DNA of 26,955 bases, taken from NCBI GenBank assembly GCA_016926235.1, contig JAFGOZ010000355.1, forward strand, positions 1-26,955. Direction: 5' to 3'. The translations under genes were made by a program, and so were the position numbers. This document shows positions 16,790 through 24,712 of the stretch, piece after piece; the first letter of the stretch is position 1, and every line of letters begins with the position of its first letter. The notes beneath the pieces were generated by a model. It was given only the letters and a program-made list of their open reading frames with translations, ran no database searches and was not told where the DNA came from. Source of the DNA: Bacteroidales bacterium (GTDB lineage Bacteria; Bacteroidota; Bacteroidia; Bacteroidales; UBA10428).

Positions 16790-18994
16790 TCATCCTTCAA
16801 TTTTTACATAATAACCATATACCTTTTGGGTGCTGTGTTTAACCCGCTCAATTCCACAAAATTTCATGGCTTTACCAATGTTCATGGCACTCAACTTAAT
16901 CTTGTTCTCTGTTCGGGTGGTAAGATTCATTAGGATATCGGTCGCTGTCATGAAGAAATCATTGACTTCCCTGGAACCTGGCCGGATGAACTTTGAAACC
17001 AACTCCCGTTCTGATGATATAAGCTGGAACTGCTTATTGTATTCTTCATTTTCCCGAATTTCTTCCTGGGTAAGATTAAACTCAAATCCATTCCGGTACA
17101 GGTGATAAGCCTGGGAATAAACCAGGTCAATATCCACCTGGTTTTTATAATCCCAGTCAATTTCATCAATAACAAAGCAAAGCCAACGAACTGAACCGGA
17201 TTCGTCATTCAGAAATTCTGTCTGGTTAGTAGATCCGATGAAACTGCAACGCCGGGGAATGATGGAATTTCGCCGGTCATAAGGCAAACGATCGTTGATC
17301 TTATCTTTCGAGAACAGGCTTTTCAGCGAGTTTATCTCCACCTTGGAGAGGGTTGACAGTTCATCCAGGTTTATCAGCAGGTTCCGGGTCAATAGTATAC
17401 GGCTGTCCTTATCAATGGATAGGTTTTCAGCGATATAATTCGATAAGGCAGAAGGACAAAGGAAGCGGCAAAAAGTTGATTTGCCGCTGTTTTGTCTGTC
17501 GTGAACCAGTATAAATGCCTGTTTGTTGAAAAAACTATCGTTCAGGGCACACGCAACCACCCTTACAAGCCACTTTTTAAAGTGGAGATCAAAACGATTC
17601 CTGTCTTTTGTCTTTACAAATTGTGCCAAGGTTGTAATATAATCCACCTTTTGATCCCAGGCAGGAAGATTGCCGAAGTATTCTTTAAAAGGATCGAACC
17701 GGTCAATTAAGTTTGATTTGAGCAGGGCAACCAGGTTGTTCAGGCTGATATTCAGGTTTGAAAACTGCATTTTAATAAAGATGTTGTTCTCATTCAGCAT
17801 TTCATAGTTTTCTTCCCCGATTTCCCTGCATTCATATTCATTGGTAACAATGTTGTTGCGAATCTGGTAATGTTCTTTGATGAACGCTGATGCCAGGATG
17901 AATTTATTCGAGGTCAGTTTTCTCTTGTTCGTTGTTTCCTGGTCCCCTGTCTCATCTTCGGAATCCGGTTCCGTTTTTTTTTGTTGTGACTTGGGCTTTT
18001 GTGCCGGTTCCTTTCGGGAACCCTTTCCAGCAGGACGGATATCAATCCCAGATTCTCTAGCATATTGGAAAAAGGTTTTTATGGTTATGCCTGAATTGCG
18101 GGATTTTTCAATCTGATCATACTGTTTATCGCAATCTGAGGCCTTGTATTTACTGCTAAATTGGCTAACCTTATGAAAATATCCCCTTCCGGATGTACCC
18201 AGTGCATCATGCAAGGCAAACCCAATATTTAGCCAGTTTGCATATCCATTGGTAATATCCAGGTGAGCCTGTTCAATTTGCTCAACCACTTTTCGGATAT
18301 CATCTTCCTGGGAATGGTTTACCGGTAAACTTGATGGGGGTGAATAAGAACTAACAGGCTTGGGCTTGAAAAAAACCGCTTTCGGATTTGTATAGATGTC
18401 CGGATCGGAAGAAAGGATACAGAGCCTTGCCAGGTCAGAGCAGCTCAAGTCAATCCCGGATTTGAGTTCTTCAGTATGGTTCGTTCTCTCATCCTTTGTC
18501 GGAATACGGTACTTTTCGCTGAAATAATCAATCAGCGAAAAGTACACTTTTTTATACTCCTCCGGATCCTTTCCGAATTGAGTCTGAACCAAAATCTTCA
18601 AACCATCCCCACTGGGACTTACAAACGCTGCAAAAACATACTGGTCACCCATTAGCTTTTCTTTCAATTTACCTGGCTCCTGGTAATGATCCACATCGAA
18701 GATGGTTATATTGCTCGGTGTGATCAGTTTGTTATTGGACCTGGTGGTAAAAATCCCCGCATAAGTTATTGCGGGGATCTTAGTGCGTTTGAATAGCTTT
18801 ACCGCCGGGTCAGCAATACCCTTTTTATCCTTTAATTCAAGATATTGCCTTACTAACCTGCCATACGTACCGGTTTTGATGTGATGCAGGAATTCATCAA
18901 ATGAGATTTCGCTCTCCGGTGCAGGTGTAACACAATTTTTAAAGAAGGATACTTTGGGTGACTGAGATCTGTTTGAAATCTGCATATCTGCCAT
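16790..18994 (-). CDS. Primase-helicase: BT4734-type N-terminus, PriCT_2, VapE/VirE helicase domain
   Basis: 734 aa, ATG at 18994. The N-terminal part (about 10-210) is the BT4734/BF3469-type domain seen in Bacteroidota mobile elements: TIFDVDHY (97-104) with a D-x-D pair and SPSGDGLKILV (126-136), reminiscent of archaeo-eukaryotic primase motifs. Residues about 232-325 fit PriCT_2 (YANWLNIGFALHDALG, then KTFFQYARESGID). A Lys-rich linker leads to the VapE/VirE ATPase domain with HDRQNSGKSTF as a Walker A of the RQxSGKST kind. Together this is a replication protein that primes and unwinds the element's DNA. It follows an excisionase-like HTH gene by 12 bp, and the iteron-like array lies immediately downstream. 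Confident on domains. Confidence 0.92.
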   Translation of the reverse strand: MADMQISNRSQSPKVSFFKNCVTPAPESEISFDEFLHHIKTGTYGRLVRQYLELKDKKGIADPAVKLFKRTKIPAITYAGIFTTRSNNKLITPSNITIFDVDHYQEPGKLKEKLMGDQYVFAAFVSPSGDGLKILVQTQFGKDPEEYKKVYFSLIDYFSEKYRIPTKDERTNHTEELKSGIDLSCSDLARLCILSSDPDIYTNPKAVFFKPKPVSSYSPPSSLPVNHSQEDDIRKVVEQIEQAHLDITNGYANWLNIGFALHDALGTSGRGYFHKVSQFSSKYKASDCDKQYDQIEKSRNSGITIKTFFQYARESGIDIRPAGKGSRKEPAQKPKSQQKKTEPDSEDETGDQETTNKRKLTSNKFILASAFIKEHYQIRNNIVTNEYECREIGEENYEMLNENNIFIKMQFSNLNISLNNLVALLKSNLIDRFDPFKEYFGNLPAWDQKVDYITTLAQFVKTKDRNRFDLHFKKWLVRVVACALNDSFFNKQAFILVHDRQNSGKSTFCRFLCPSALSNYIAENLSIDKDSRILLTRNLLINLDELSTLSKVEINSLKSLFSKDKINDRLPYDRRNSIIPRRCSFIGSTNQTEFLNDESGSVRWLCFVIDEIDWDYKNQVDIDLVYSQAYHLYRNGFEFNLTQEEIRENEEYNKQFQLISSERELVSKFIRPGSREVNDFFMTATDILMNLTTRTENKIKLSAMNIGKAMKFCGIERVKHSTQKVYGYYVKIEG

Positions 18995-19006
18995 AATTCA
19001 CAGTAA

Positions 19007-19306
19007 TTAAGGAATGAGCTCAAAGGGTTTACCGGTAACAGTCTTAAACGGTCTGTTATAATGCCGTTTAAGAAATTCCTGGATATCCTCCCAACGGTAA
19101 TATATTTTACCGCTTACCTGGGAAAACCCGATTACCCCCTTATCCCGCCAATCCTGGGCAGTGCGTTTTGAAATGCCCATCATCTGGATAAAATCGACAT
19201 TATTGAACAGGGCAGGCTGCTTTTTCTCGACAATAAGCTTTTCTATGTTTTCAATCCTGGATACGATTGAATTGAAAGCTTCGCATTCAATAGTTAATAC
19301 TTCCAT
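19007..19306 (-). CDS. Excisionase-like helix-turn-helix protein (HTH_17 type)
   Basis: 99 aa, ATG at 19306. Residues 1-35 look like a short helical N-terminus; the DNA-binding part (about 40-90) reads FIQMMGISKRTAQDWRDKG, a winged HTH of the MerR/excisionase type, ending with YRWEDIQEFLKRH, the usual wing-plus-helix of such proteins. These small proteins in Bacteroidota elements regulate neighbouring genes or assist excision and replication. The gene is 12 bp upstream of the primase-helicase gene, so they are co-transcribed. Two 13-bp direct repeats 79-110 bp upstream of its start could be its own operators. Confidence 0.85.
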   Translation of the reverse strand: MEVLTIECEAFNSIVSRIENIEKLIVEKKQPALFNNVDFIQMMGISKRTAQDWRDKGVIGFSQVSGKIYYRWEDIQEFLKRHYNRPFKTVTGKPFELIP

Positions 19307-19384
19307 TTTACATCAATGTTAAAAGTGAAACAATAGGGTTGATGTTCCGATTGCAACGAAGAACTGATGCAAATGAAAGAGATG

Positions 19385-19416
19385 TTAAAAAGTCTTTTCG
19401 GTCTTAAAAAGTCTTT
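19385..19416. repeat. Pair of 13-bp direct repeats upstream of the HTH gene
   Basis: TTAAAAAGTCTTT occurs at 19385-19397 and again at 19404-19416, 19 bp start to start (about two helical turns). They lie in the 129-bp gap between the stop of the 392-aa gene and the start of the HTH gene. The spacing puts both copies on the same face of the helix, as for a dimeric or cooperative regulator. Confidence 0.45.
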
Positions 19417-19435
19417 GAGAAGAATTGGAAGAAAA

Positions 19436-20614
19436 CTACTCCTTTTCGGTTTCAGAAGTGTTGAAGAACGCTGACATATCAATGCGTTTAGGACTGTCAG
19501 GATGCAGTCTTTTATCGTCCCGATAGGGTTTCAGATAGGTATTGAGGGTATAAGGGCTTATCTCACGGCCATCCTTATCAAGAAAATTCTCCCGGATAAA
19601 AAGTCTCAACTCATCCGGTGTGGCTTCCAGAACTGGCCTGCCATTTATTTTGTGGCTGGATGTGAGTTGCAGCATCACATCGACGAGGACATTCAGCTGT
19701 CCGTGCCATTTCAACCGGATACCCTCTCCTATGGGCTGATTTTGCTGTAAAGGCATTTTTTCAAGGGGTTGTTTATTGGTGACTATAGTATATCCAGGAT
19801 TTGGTTCAGCAATGTCTTTCAGTTTATCAACCTGGTTTTTGAATTGGTGATCGAAAATACTACCATCCATACGCAGGTTGTATCCATCCGGTTTGTCTGG
19901 AATATCCCGGAACAAACAGGGGTATTTTATGTGCACAGGAATGGCAGCTATTGCGCTTTGGGTCTGCTCATCTTTGGGGAAGGCCATGATAAATGGTTGA
20001 AACAACTGCTGGTAGTAAATAATAATCCTTTCCAGGAAGATGTCAAGAACTAAAATCACATATGCATCCGGATTATCATTTACTGAAGACCAGGGCTTGT
20101 GGATTTTGGTAAGCATGTACCGGACGTCGTATTGGATTTTCTTTGCCCGCTGTATGTTTTTGTGGGCAAAAAGGGCCAGGTGTTTCTTCTTGCCGGTGGA
20201 AGTAAGTACTTTATTGGCCCTGATCTTCACCCTTTCGAATTCATCGGCAATCAATGTTAGGAAATAAGCACTCTTATTATCAGGTGGTTCCGGAAGGTTG
20301 AAATGATCTTCCAGGGGATATACCCTTTTTGGTGAGGCAATTAATTCACACACTTTCTGTTCAGGATCCTCTTTTACCGTTATTTCAGCATCCTCCTTGA
20401 ATTGGTACCCCAACTCAGTTATGTCAAAGCCTTTAATCAGTCTTGCCGGGTCATCCTCGATGCTGCATGTGCAAAAGGTTTTGGTATTTGCATTTTTGAC
20501 AAGATTTTGAAGTACAGACAATTCACCATTTGAAGGCAACTGTGGATTCAGCCTGCCAGTTACAATCTCTTCATAAATAAGAAGGTCGGTTTGTTGGTGG
20601 AGTTTATTGCGCAT
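19436..20614 (-). CDS. Hypothetical mobile-element protein, possibly with a RteC-like C-terminal DNA-binding region
   Basis: 392 aa, ATG at 20614. I do not recognise a named family over the full length. Residues 1-230 look mostly helical, with a Cys pair (FCTCS, about 47-51). The C-terminal 90 residues (from about 300) begin IRLKWHGQLNVLVDVMLQL and continue ATPDELRLFIRENF and ISPYTLNTYLKP. That pattern (I-x-W-x-G, long helices, then a helix pair) is common at the C-terminus of RteC-like and related regulators in Bacteroidota conjugative elements, where it probably binds DNA. It is co-oriented with the HTH and primase genes, 129 bp upstream of the former. Composition matches the backbone rather than the AT-rich cargo. 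RteC-like assignment is tentative. Confidence 0.75.
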   Translation of the reverse strand: MRNKLHQQTDLLIYEEIVTGRLNPQLPSNGELSVLQNLVKNANTKTFCTCSIEDDPARLIKGFDITELGYQFKEDAEITVKEDPEQKVCELIASPKRVYPLEDHFNLPEPPDNKSAYFLTLIADEFERVKIRANKVLTSTGKKKHLALFAHKNIQRAKKIQYDVRYMLTKIHKPWSSVNDNPDAYVILVLDIFLERIIIYYQQLFQPFIMAFPKDEQTQSAIAAIPVHIKYPCLFRDIPDKPDGYNLRMDGSIFDHQFKNQVDKLKDIAEPNPGYTIVTNKQPLEKMPLQQNQPIGEGIRLKWHGQLNVLVDVMLQLTSSHKINGRPVLEATPDELRLFIRENFLDKDGREISPYTLNTYLKPYRDDKRLHPDSPKRIDMSAFFNTSETEKE

Positions 20615-20821
20615 CTCTCAAAATTATATGAGAGTAGGGATATTAGAAAATACCCCAAGCGAATCTGAATGCAGTTGATTGCAAATCTGTTACAAAGAAC
20701 AATTAAGGATTAACAAGGGTTTGCAGAGGAGGGAAAGTTATTAACAAAATTCACCCAGAGCTATTAACTCTCCGTATCACAATATAAAGTAATTGATAGG
20801 AAAGCTGCAAAAAAGAGTTGC

Positions 20822-21466
20822 CTAATAATCTGAAGGATGAGAAACTATTTTTTCAATCATTTGATTTGTATCTTTAAATGCATCCATTTGAAATGGTATG
20901 CCATATTCTTTATAATATTTAACCCTAAACTCATACCAATTATCACAAGTTTTCATGATCTTCACAGCTTCACTAATAAAGATTTCTACTTTTTCTTTGC
21001 CTTCTTCCGTCAACCATTGAAAATGTCTATATTCTCTATTCCATCTGTTACCGATATACGGATTAAGATGTTGCAGCATAGGTAAAATACCATTAGAGAA
21101 TCTTTGATAAATGATTTCGTTAGTATATTTTCCCACGATTGGCGGTTTATAATATTGTTTGGGATCTTCTTCTTTCCAATTATTAAGACGGAATATTTCT
21201 GAATAATATTCAGTCTCGTTTTTAAAAATGGGAAAATAAGGGCCTGCAGCTTCGGCGATTGTCTTCTTAACCTCAGCAATAGTTATTTCCTTCCCACTTA
21301 TAAGTTTAATTTTCTCATTTTCCCTATCGAGGTTTACATCTGAAAAGCGATTTTCAGTTTTTTGTTCTGTAAGTTGAAGAATTAACTGTTGTAAGCCAAT
21401 TCGATCCTCACTAATCTTTGGTATCGCCGCATTATCTCTATATGATTTTACTTTTACCTCTTTCAT
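20822..21466 (-). CDS. P63C domain protein paired with an ImmA/IrrE regulator
   Basis: 214 aa, ATG at 21466, 11 bp after the stop of the HTH-ImmA/IrrE gene. The first 80 residues are charged. Residues about 85-190 match the P63C domain as I know it: YYSEIFRLNNW (87-97), VGKYTNEIIYQRF (111-123), a Pro-turn NPYIGNRWN, then RHFQWLTEEG (147-156) and the C-terminal DNWYEFRVKYYKEYG. P63C is found in phage and mobile-element proteins, sometimes next to BRO/KilA-type DNA-binding domains; its biochemical role is not settled. No nuclease or kinase motif is visible. Pairing with a HigA-like peptidase-regulator suggests it is the regulated partner, possibly a toxin or anti-repressor. Domain call good, function open. 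Confidence 0.8.
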   Translation of the reverse strand: MKEVKVKSYRDNAAIPKISEDRIGLQQLILQLTEQKTENRFSDVNLDRENEKIKLISGKEITIAEVKKTIAEAAGPYFPIFKNETEYYSEIFRLNNWKEEDPKQYYKPPIVGKYTNEIIYQRFSNGILPMLQHLNPYIGNRWNREYRHFQWLTEEGKEKVEIFISEAVKIMKTCDNWYEFRVKYYKEYGIPFQMDAFKDTNQMIEKIVSHPSDY

Positions 21467-21477
21467 GAGTTCACAAA

Positions 21478-22716
21478 TTAATTATAAATATTTGTTCTTA
21501 TGGTATTTACAAAATCAAGAATCGTCTTTGGATTCTCCCATGAATTATTTAAAAACCTAACTGAGTCATCAATATTTGGAGATTGCTTTTTTGCTCTTGC
21601 CCAAGCCATTCGATCCTTAACACCAACATCATAGGCATTAAATACATAGATAAAACTTGGGTGAACATGATTATTCTTTGCAAATTCCTTGATATATTCC
21701 TGATTATGAATTAAGGATCTTATTCTTGAACTTTTTTCTTTTGAAAAAAGATATTCACGGGCAAAATCATTTGCTTCATCTTCTCTTTCCTTAATTGATA
21801 ACAGTTCAATGTCCTTATCCTCATCTGATAAATGATAACTATTATTTCTTATTTCATCCCAATCAAAAAGCACATGAAATAGCTCATGGATTATCGCAAA
21901 CCAAAGAGTCGGATAAAAGCCCGCAATATTTGTGAATACAATACATGGTTTTTCATTAACTGCAAAGGTAGCTCCTCTTAAATGGAGAGAAGGTAGTGAA
22001 GGCAAATACAATACTGTTATACCCCTTTTATATAGTGATTTTATCACATTTTTTAATCCCAATTCTGTATTAGTTGAATGCCATCTAATTTCAGGGAAAT
22101 AATCAATTAAATTTTGCCTCTCATAAATATATGGATTATTAATTGCCTTAAAGCTGTCATATGCAGCTTTAATCCAGAAGGACCGGCTTAATTCATTCTT
22201 TGGCTTTATTTTTCCTTCACTAAAGGCAGCACCAATGGGTGGTCTTTTATAATCATAAATGGTCTTTAAGCCAAAAAAATTAATAATTCTTTCTTCAACC
22301 TGTTTAAAATCAGTAATATTATTAATAAATCCTGCCTTCTTTAAAACGGCCAAATCAAAATTCTCTTTTATAAATTCAATTTTTTCTGGCGCTATAGGAG
22401 ATGATACCTCTTCTGAAAAGTTTTCTTCTAGAGACTCAATATACATATTGATTACCTTCTCCTTCGATATCTGAAGAAATGAGGCTATTTTAATAAGGCA
22501 TGTAAAATCGACGGATTTCTGTGTACCCTCCAATATGCCATTAAGAGTACGACTTTGTATATTTAAAATTTCACACGCATTTGTTTTGGAAATTCCAAGT
22601 TCACCCAGTCTTTTTTCAAATAATCCCTTTAAATTACCTATTTCAACAAAGTTTGGTTCTTTAAAAAGTTTATTAAGAAGATCTTCTGCGTCGAAATTCT
22701 TACCTGTGTCACTCAT
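21478..22716 (-). CDS. XRE-family HTH fused to ImmA/IrrE metallopeptidase
   Basis: 412 aa, ATG at 22716. Residues about 28-92 carry an XRE-like HTH (ISKTNACEILNIQSRTLNG). Residues 180-400 form an ImmA/IrrE zinc peptidase: RGATFAVNEKPCIVF precedes the HELFH zinc motif (277-281), and EREDEANDFAREYLF supplies the third ligand. ImmA/IrrE proteins cleave or inactivate repressors, and fused to HTH they act as antitoxin-like regulators. It is the first gene of a two-gene unit with the P63C gene. The promoter region holds several palindromes that could be autoregulatory operators. The C-terminal half is clearly homologous to the HigA-like protein encoded at 23120-24241, though too diverged for a recent duplication. 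Confidence 0.9.
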   Translation of the reverse strand: MSDTGKNFDAEDLLNKLFKEPNFVEIGNLKGLFEKRLGELGISKTNACEILNIQSRTLNGILEGTQKSVDFTCLIKIASFLQISKEKVINMYIESLEENFSEEVSSPIAPEKIEFIKENFDLAVLKKAGFINNITDFKQVEERIINFFGLKTIYDYKRPPIGAAFSEGKIKPKNELSRSFWIKAAYDSFKAINNPYIYERQNLIDYFPEIRWHSTNTELGLKNVIKSLYKRGITVLYLPSLPSLHLRGATFAVNEKPCIVFTNIAGFYPTLWFAIIHELFHVLFDWDEIRNNSYHLSDEDKDIELLSIKEREDEANDFAREYLFSKEKSSRIRSLIHNQEYIKEFAKNNHVHPSFIYVFNAYDVGVKDRMAWARAKKQSPNIDDSVRFLNNSWENPKTILDFVNTIRTNIYN

Positions 22717-22727
22717 TGTATTGCATA

Positions 22728-22800
22728 TTTACATCATGCAAATATAATGATTAATATTTAATAATCAAGCAATAAAACAAAATAAATGTAAATTTACATT
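22728..22800 (-). promoter_or_regulatory. Promoter with three operator-like elements upstream of the HTH-ImmA/IrrE gene
   Basis: On the minus strand TATATTTG (22746-22739) fits the -7 consensus TAnnTTTG, and CTTG (22769-22766) is a one-mismatch -33 element with a 19-nt spacer. Around it lie a perfect 16-bp palindrome AATGTAAATTTACATT (22785-22800), a TGATTA-N8-TAATCA inverted repeat (22748-22767) between the promoter elements, and a single TTTACAT half-site (22728-22734) near the predicted start of transcription. TTTACAT is the half-site of the 16-bp palindrome, which fits autorepression by the XRE domain. Confidence 0.5.
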
Positions 22801-23119
22801 GCCAACAACTAAGTTCTATTAATCTCTTGACCCATTAAAGTATTAAATAAATATGCGGTAACAAAATCCTTTAATCAGAATAGATAACTCTGAAGAAAGA
22901 GTTAATCAATCTGCTAGTCAAATAATAATTCCTGTGCACCAGTTCCAGGGTTGCCGACATTTCTATCAACACAATTCACTATTATTAATCAATTTCGACA
23001 AAACTTTTCCAAGTTTTCACAATGAAACCTTTACTGACTTTGTAAGACCATGGCAACACTATATTGTATTAAATCAATATTCGCGTTATCAGAAAATTAT
23101 TACCTTTTAATGAGTTTTG
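22801..23119. other. Non-coding gap between the two ImmA/IrrE modules
   Basis: About 320 bp, AT-rich, with no recognisable gene. On the + strand a frame is open from 22862 to a stop at 23108 (about 82 codons) but has no ATG and its translation resembles nothing I know; it could be a decayed gene remnant. No RNA gene, terminator hairpin with a T-tract or repeat was found. Confidence 0.4.
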
Positions 23120-24241
23120 CTAAATGATTGGTTTTGCAATATATTTCTCATCAATCAGTTTCAACACGTTTTCATTAAAAAGTGTCTGGTTTCTATATGA
23201 AATTACTTCATCATGAGCAAGTTTACCAACAATAATTGATTCATGAACTTCATATTTTGCAGCGCATTCTTCTACTTTGGCTGAAGTTAAATAATTTAAA
23301 TAGGGTTTCAAGTACTGTAGTATTTCATTGTGTTTTAGTTTTTCTGCAGCCAGCTGGTTAGCTTCGTATTCCATCTGTGTTCGCTTACCATTTTTGAAAT
23401 CATCGAATATTAAAGTAGTTTCATCATTAAGGTGCTTCAACACATGTGCAACCTCGTGAGCGACCGTAAACCAGAAGTTATCGATACGCTTATAACGTGC
23501 AGTATAAACAATTACAGGAGTATTATTCAAAAGAAATGCTGCACCATCTAGATAGGTTTTTTGCAAGTGGGGCAAAATAAGGAAATTAACACCACAATCC
23601 GATAATTGCGATAGGAACTTGTTAATTCCATTATGTAAAACGGTAAATTTATGCAGACCATTGTACAATTTTGTCACATTTTGTTTATTATATTCGTTCA
23701 TTTTTCTTTCCAATGCAACTTTACGAGCCATCTGATACCATGTGAGTGCATACCAATCATTGAATTGATTATATGCATCTGATTTTTTAGTTAGGCAGGG
23801 TAATTGTTTACCTAGTCCGGAAAAGTCAAGTTCTTTCAAATTCCAAAATTCAAGTACATTTTTTTCCAATTCTTTTACTGAAGTACATTTGGGTAACCAC
23901 CCTTTTTTAATCATATCATTTATAGGCATACGCTCATATATCTTTGCTTTTATATCTGCCTCTTTTTCCTTTTGAGATTTTTCCTGTTGCAACCAAAGTC
24001 GATATCCAGTATCATGATTAATCCAATATTGTGCAGAGGTATTAAATACTTCTGCGAAAATTCGGGCCATTTCGAGTGTTATGGGCTGCTTCTCAGTAAG
24101 AATTTTATTCACATGCTTAATTGTCACACCCAACACAGAAGCCATATCTTCCTGTGTCCATTGGCGCAATTCCATTTGTTCGCGAATAAAATATCCTGGT
24201 CCGAATTTTCGGGCTGCTCTGAGGTCTGTTGTTTTCATCAT
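23120..24241 (-). CDS. higA: HigA-like antitoxin with C-terminal ImmA/IrrE peptidase
   Basis: 373 aa from the ATG at 24241; a TTG at 24262 would add seven residues and is less likely. Residues about 14-75 form the HigA-type XRE domain: GYFIREQMELRQWTQEDMA, the recognition region VTIKHVNKILTEKQ and the HigA-typical end NTSAQYWINHDTGY. The rest is an ImmA/IrrE peptidase: DGAAFLLNNTPVIVY, the zinc motif HEVAH (262-266) and a downstream EYEANQLAAEKL ligand segment. It lies 17 bp after the HigB-like toxin stop, in the toxin-first order usual for higBA. The HTH should repress its own operon and neutralise the toxin; the peptidase extension may sense stress or infection. A palindrome 9 bp upstream of the toxin start is a candidate operator. 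Confidence 0.88.
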   Translation of the reverse strand: MMKTTDLRAARKFGPGYFIREQMELRQWTQEDMASVLGVTIKHVNKILTEKQPITLEMARIFAEVFNTSAQYWINHDTGYRLWLQQEKSQKEKEADIKAKIYERMPINDMIKKGWLPKCTSVKELEKNVLEFWNLKELDFSGLGKQLPCLTKKSDAYNQFNDWYALTWYQMARKVALERKMNEYNKQNVTKLYNGLHKFTVLHNGINKFLSQLSDCGVNFLILPHLQKTYLDGAAFLLNNTPVIVYTARYKRIDNFWFTVAHEVAHVLKHLNDETTLIFDDFKNGKRTQMEYEANQLAAEKLKHNEILQYLKPYLNYLTSAKVEECAAKYEVHESIIVGKLAHDEVISYRNQTLFNENVLKLIDEKYIAKPII

Positions 24242-24258
24242 AATGTTTAAGGCTTTTA

Positions 24259-24615
24259 TCAAGCATAGTGATTGGAGATATTCAATAAAACAAATTCTCC
24301 CTGATTTTTTTCTTTATTTTTCCAGTTGATTTGTATTTCCATACGGTATTGTCCGGAAAGTCTTAAAGAGTAACAATTTACATTTCGCTTCAATTTCTCG
24401 AAATGTAAACCCTTATTGCTCCAAAAGTCGTAGATGTTTTCTGCCGATTCAATTTTTTGTATCACTGCAAAAAATTTATCGATTACTAATTCGGGCAATT
24501 TAAGCTTCCTTGATTTTCCTGTCTCATAAAGCTTTCTAAGTTCTTTGTCATCAATTGATACGTCCAAAGTGGTCAAATGTTTTACGAATATAAACAATTT
24601 ATTACATAAATGCAT
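24259..24615 (-). CDS. higB: HigB-like RelE-superfamily toxin
   Basis: 118 aa, ATG at 24615. Typical small basic toxin of the RelE/HigB superfamily: ELRKLYETGKSRKLKLPE (29-46), VIDKFFAVIQKIESA, then LHFEKLKRNVNCYSLRL and QYRMEIQINWKN, the usual order of beta strands with the Arg/Tyr residues of ribosome-dependent mRNA interferases. The first 13 or so residues are more hydrophobic than in relatives and may mean that translation starts slightly downstream, though no later ATG is available. Followed by the HigA-like gene. HigB toxins cut mRNA on the ribosome; activity here is inferred from family. Confidence 0.85.
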   Translation of the reverse strand: MHLCNKLFIFVKHLTTLDVSIDDKELRKLYETGKSRKLKLPELVIDKFFAVIQKIESAENIYDFWSNKGLHFEKLKRNVNCYSLRLSGQYRMEIQINWKNKEKNQGEFVLLNISNHYA

Positions 24616-24623
24616 ATTATGTT

Positions 24624-24640
24624 TTAACCTATTTGGTTAA
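24624..24640. promoter_or_regulatory. Inverted repeat, candidate HigA operator between divergent genes
   Basis: TTAACC-TATTT-GGTTAA, perfect 6-bp arms with a 5-bp centre, in the 97-bp space between the toxin start (24615) and the ubiquitin-like gene. It sits 9 bp upstream of the toxin ATG and overlaps the -33 element (24632-24635) of the + strand promoter. Size and position suit a dimeric XRE repressor. Confidence 0.5.
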
Positions 24641-24663
24641 TATTAAATATTTGTTTATATTTG
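24632..24663 (+). promoter_or_regulatory. Bacteroidota-type promoter of the ubiquitin-like cassette
   Basis: TTTG at 24632-24635, a 20-nt spacer and TATATTTG at 24656-24663, an exact fit to the TTTG / TAnnTTTG consensus. Transcription would begin near 24670. That leaves only about 10 nt before the ATG at 24680 but about 43 nt before the ATG at 24713, which supports the second as the start codon. Confidence 0.65.
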
Positions 24664-24712
24664 CTAAGGTTTAGAATCAATGTTTTCTAAAAATTCACAT
24701 AATATATTAAAA

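Noticed and set aside
19294..19482. A 62-codon minus-strand frame between the 392-aa and HTH genes
   Set aside because: It overlaps both neighbours, has no domain character and covers the direct repeats; more likely regulatory DNA.
22862..23110. An 82-codon + strand open frame in the gap between the ImmA/IrrE modules
   Set aside because: No ATG, no recognisable motif and no promoter; kept only as a possible remnant within the gap description.
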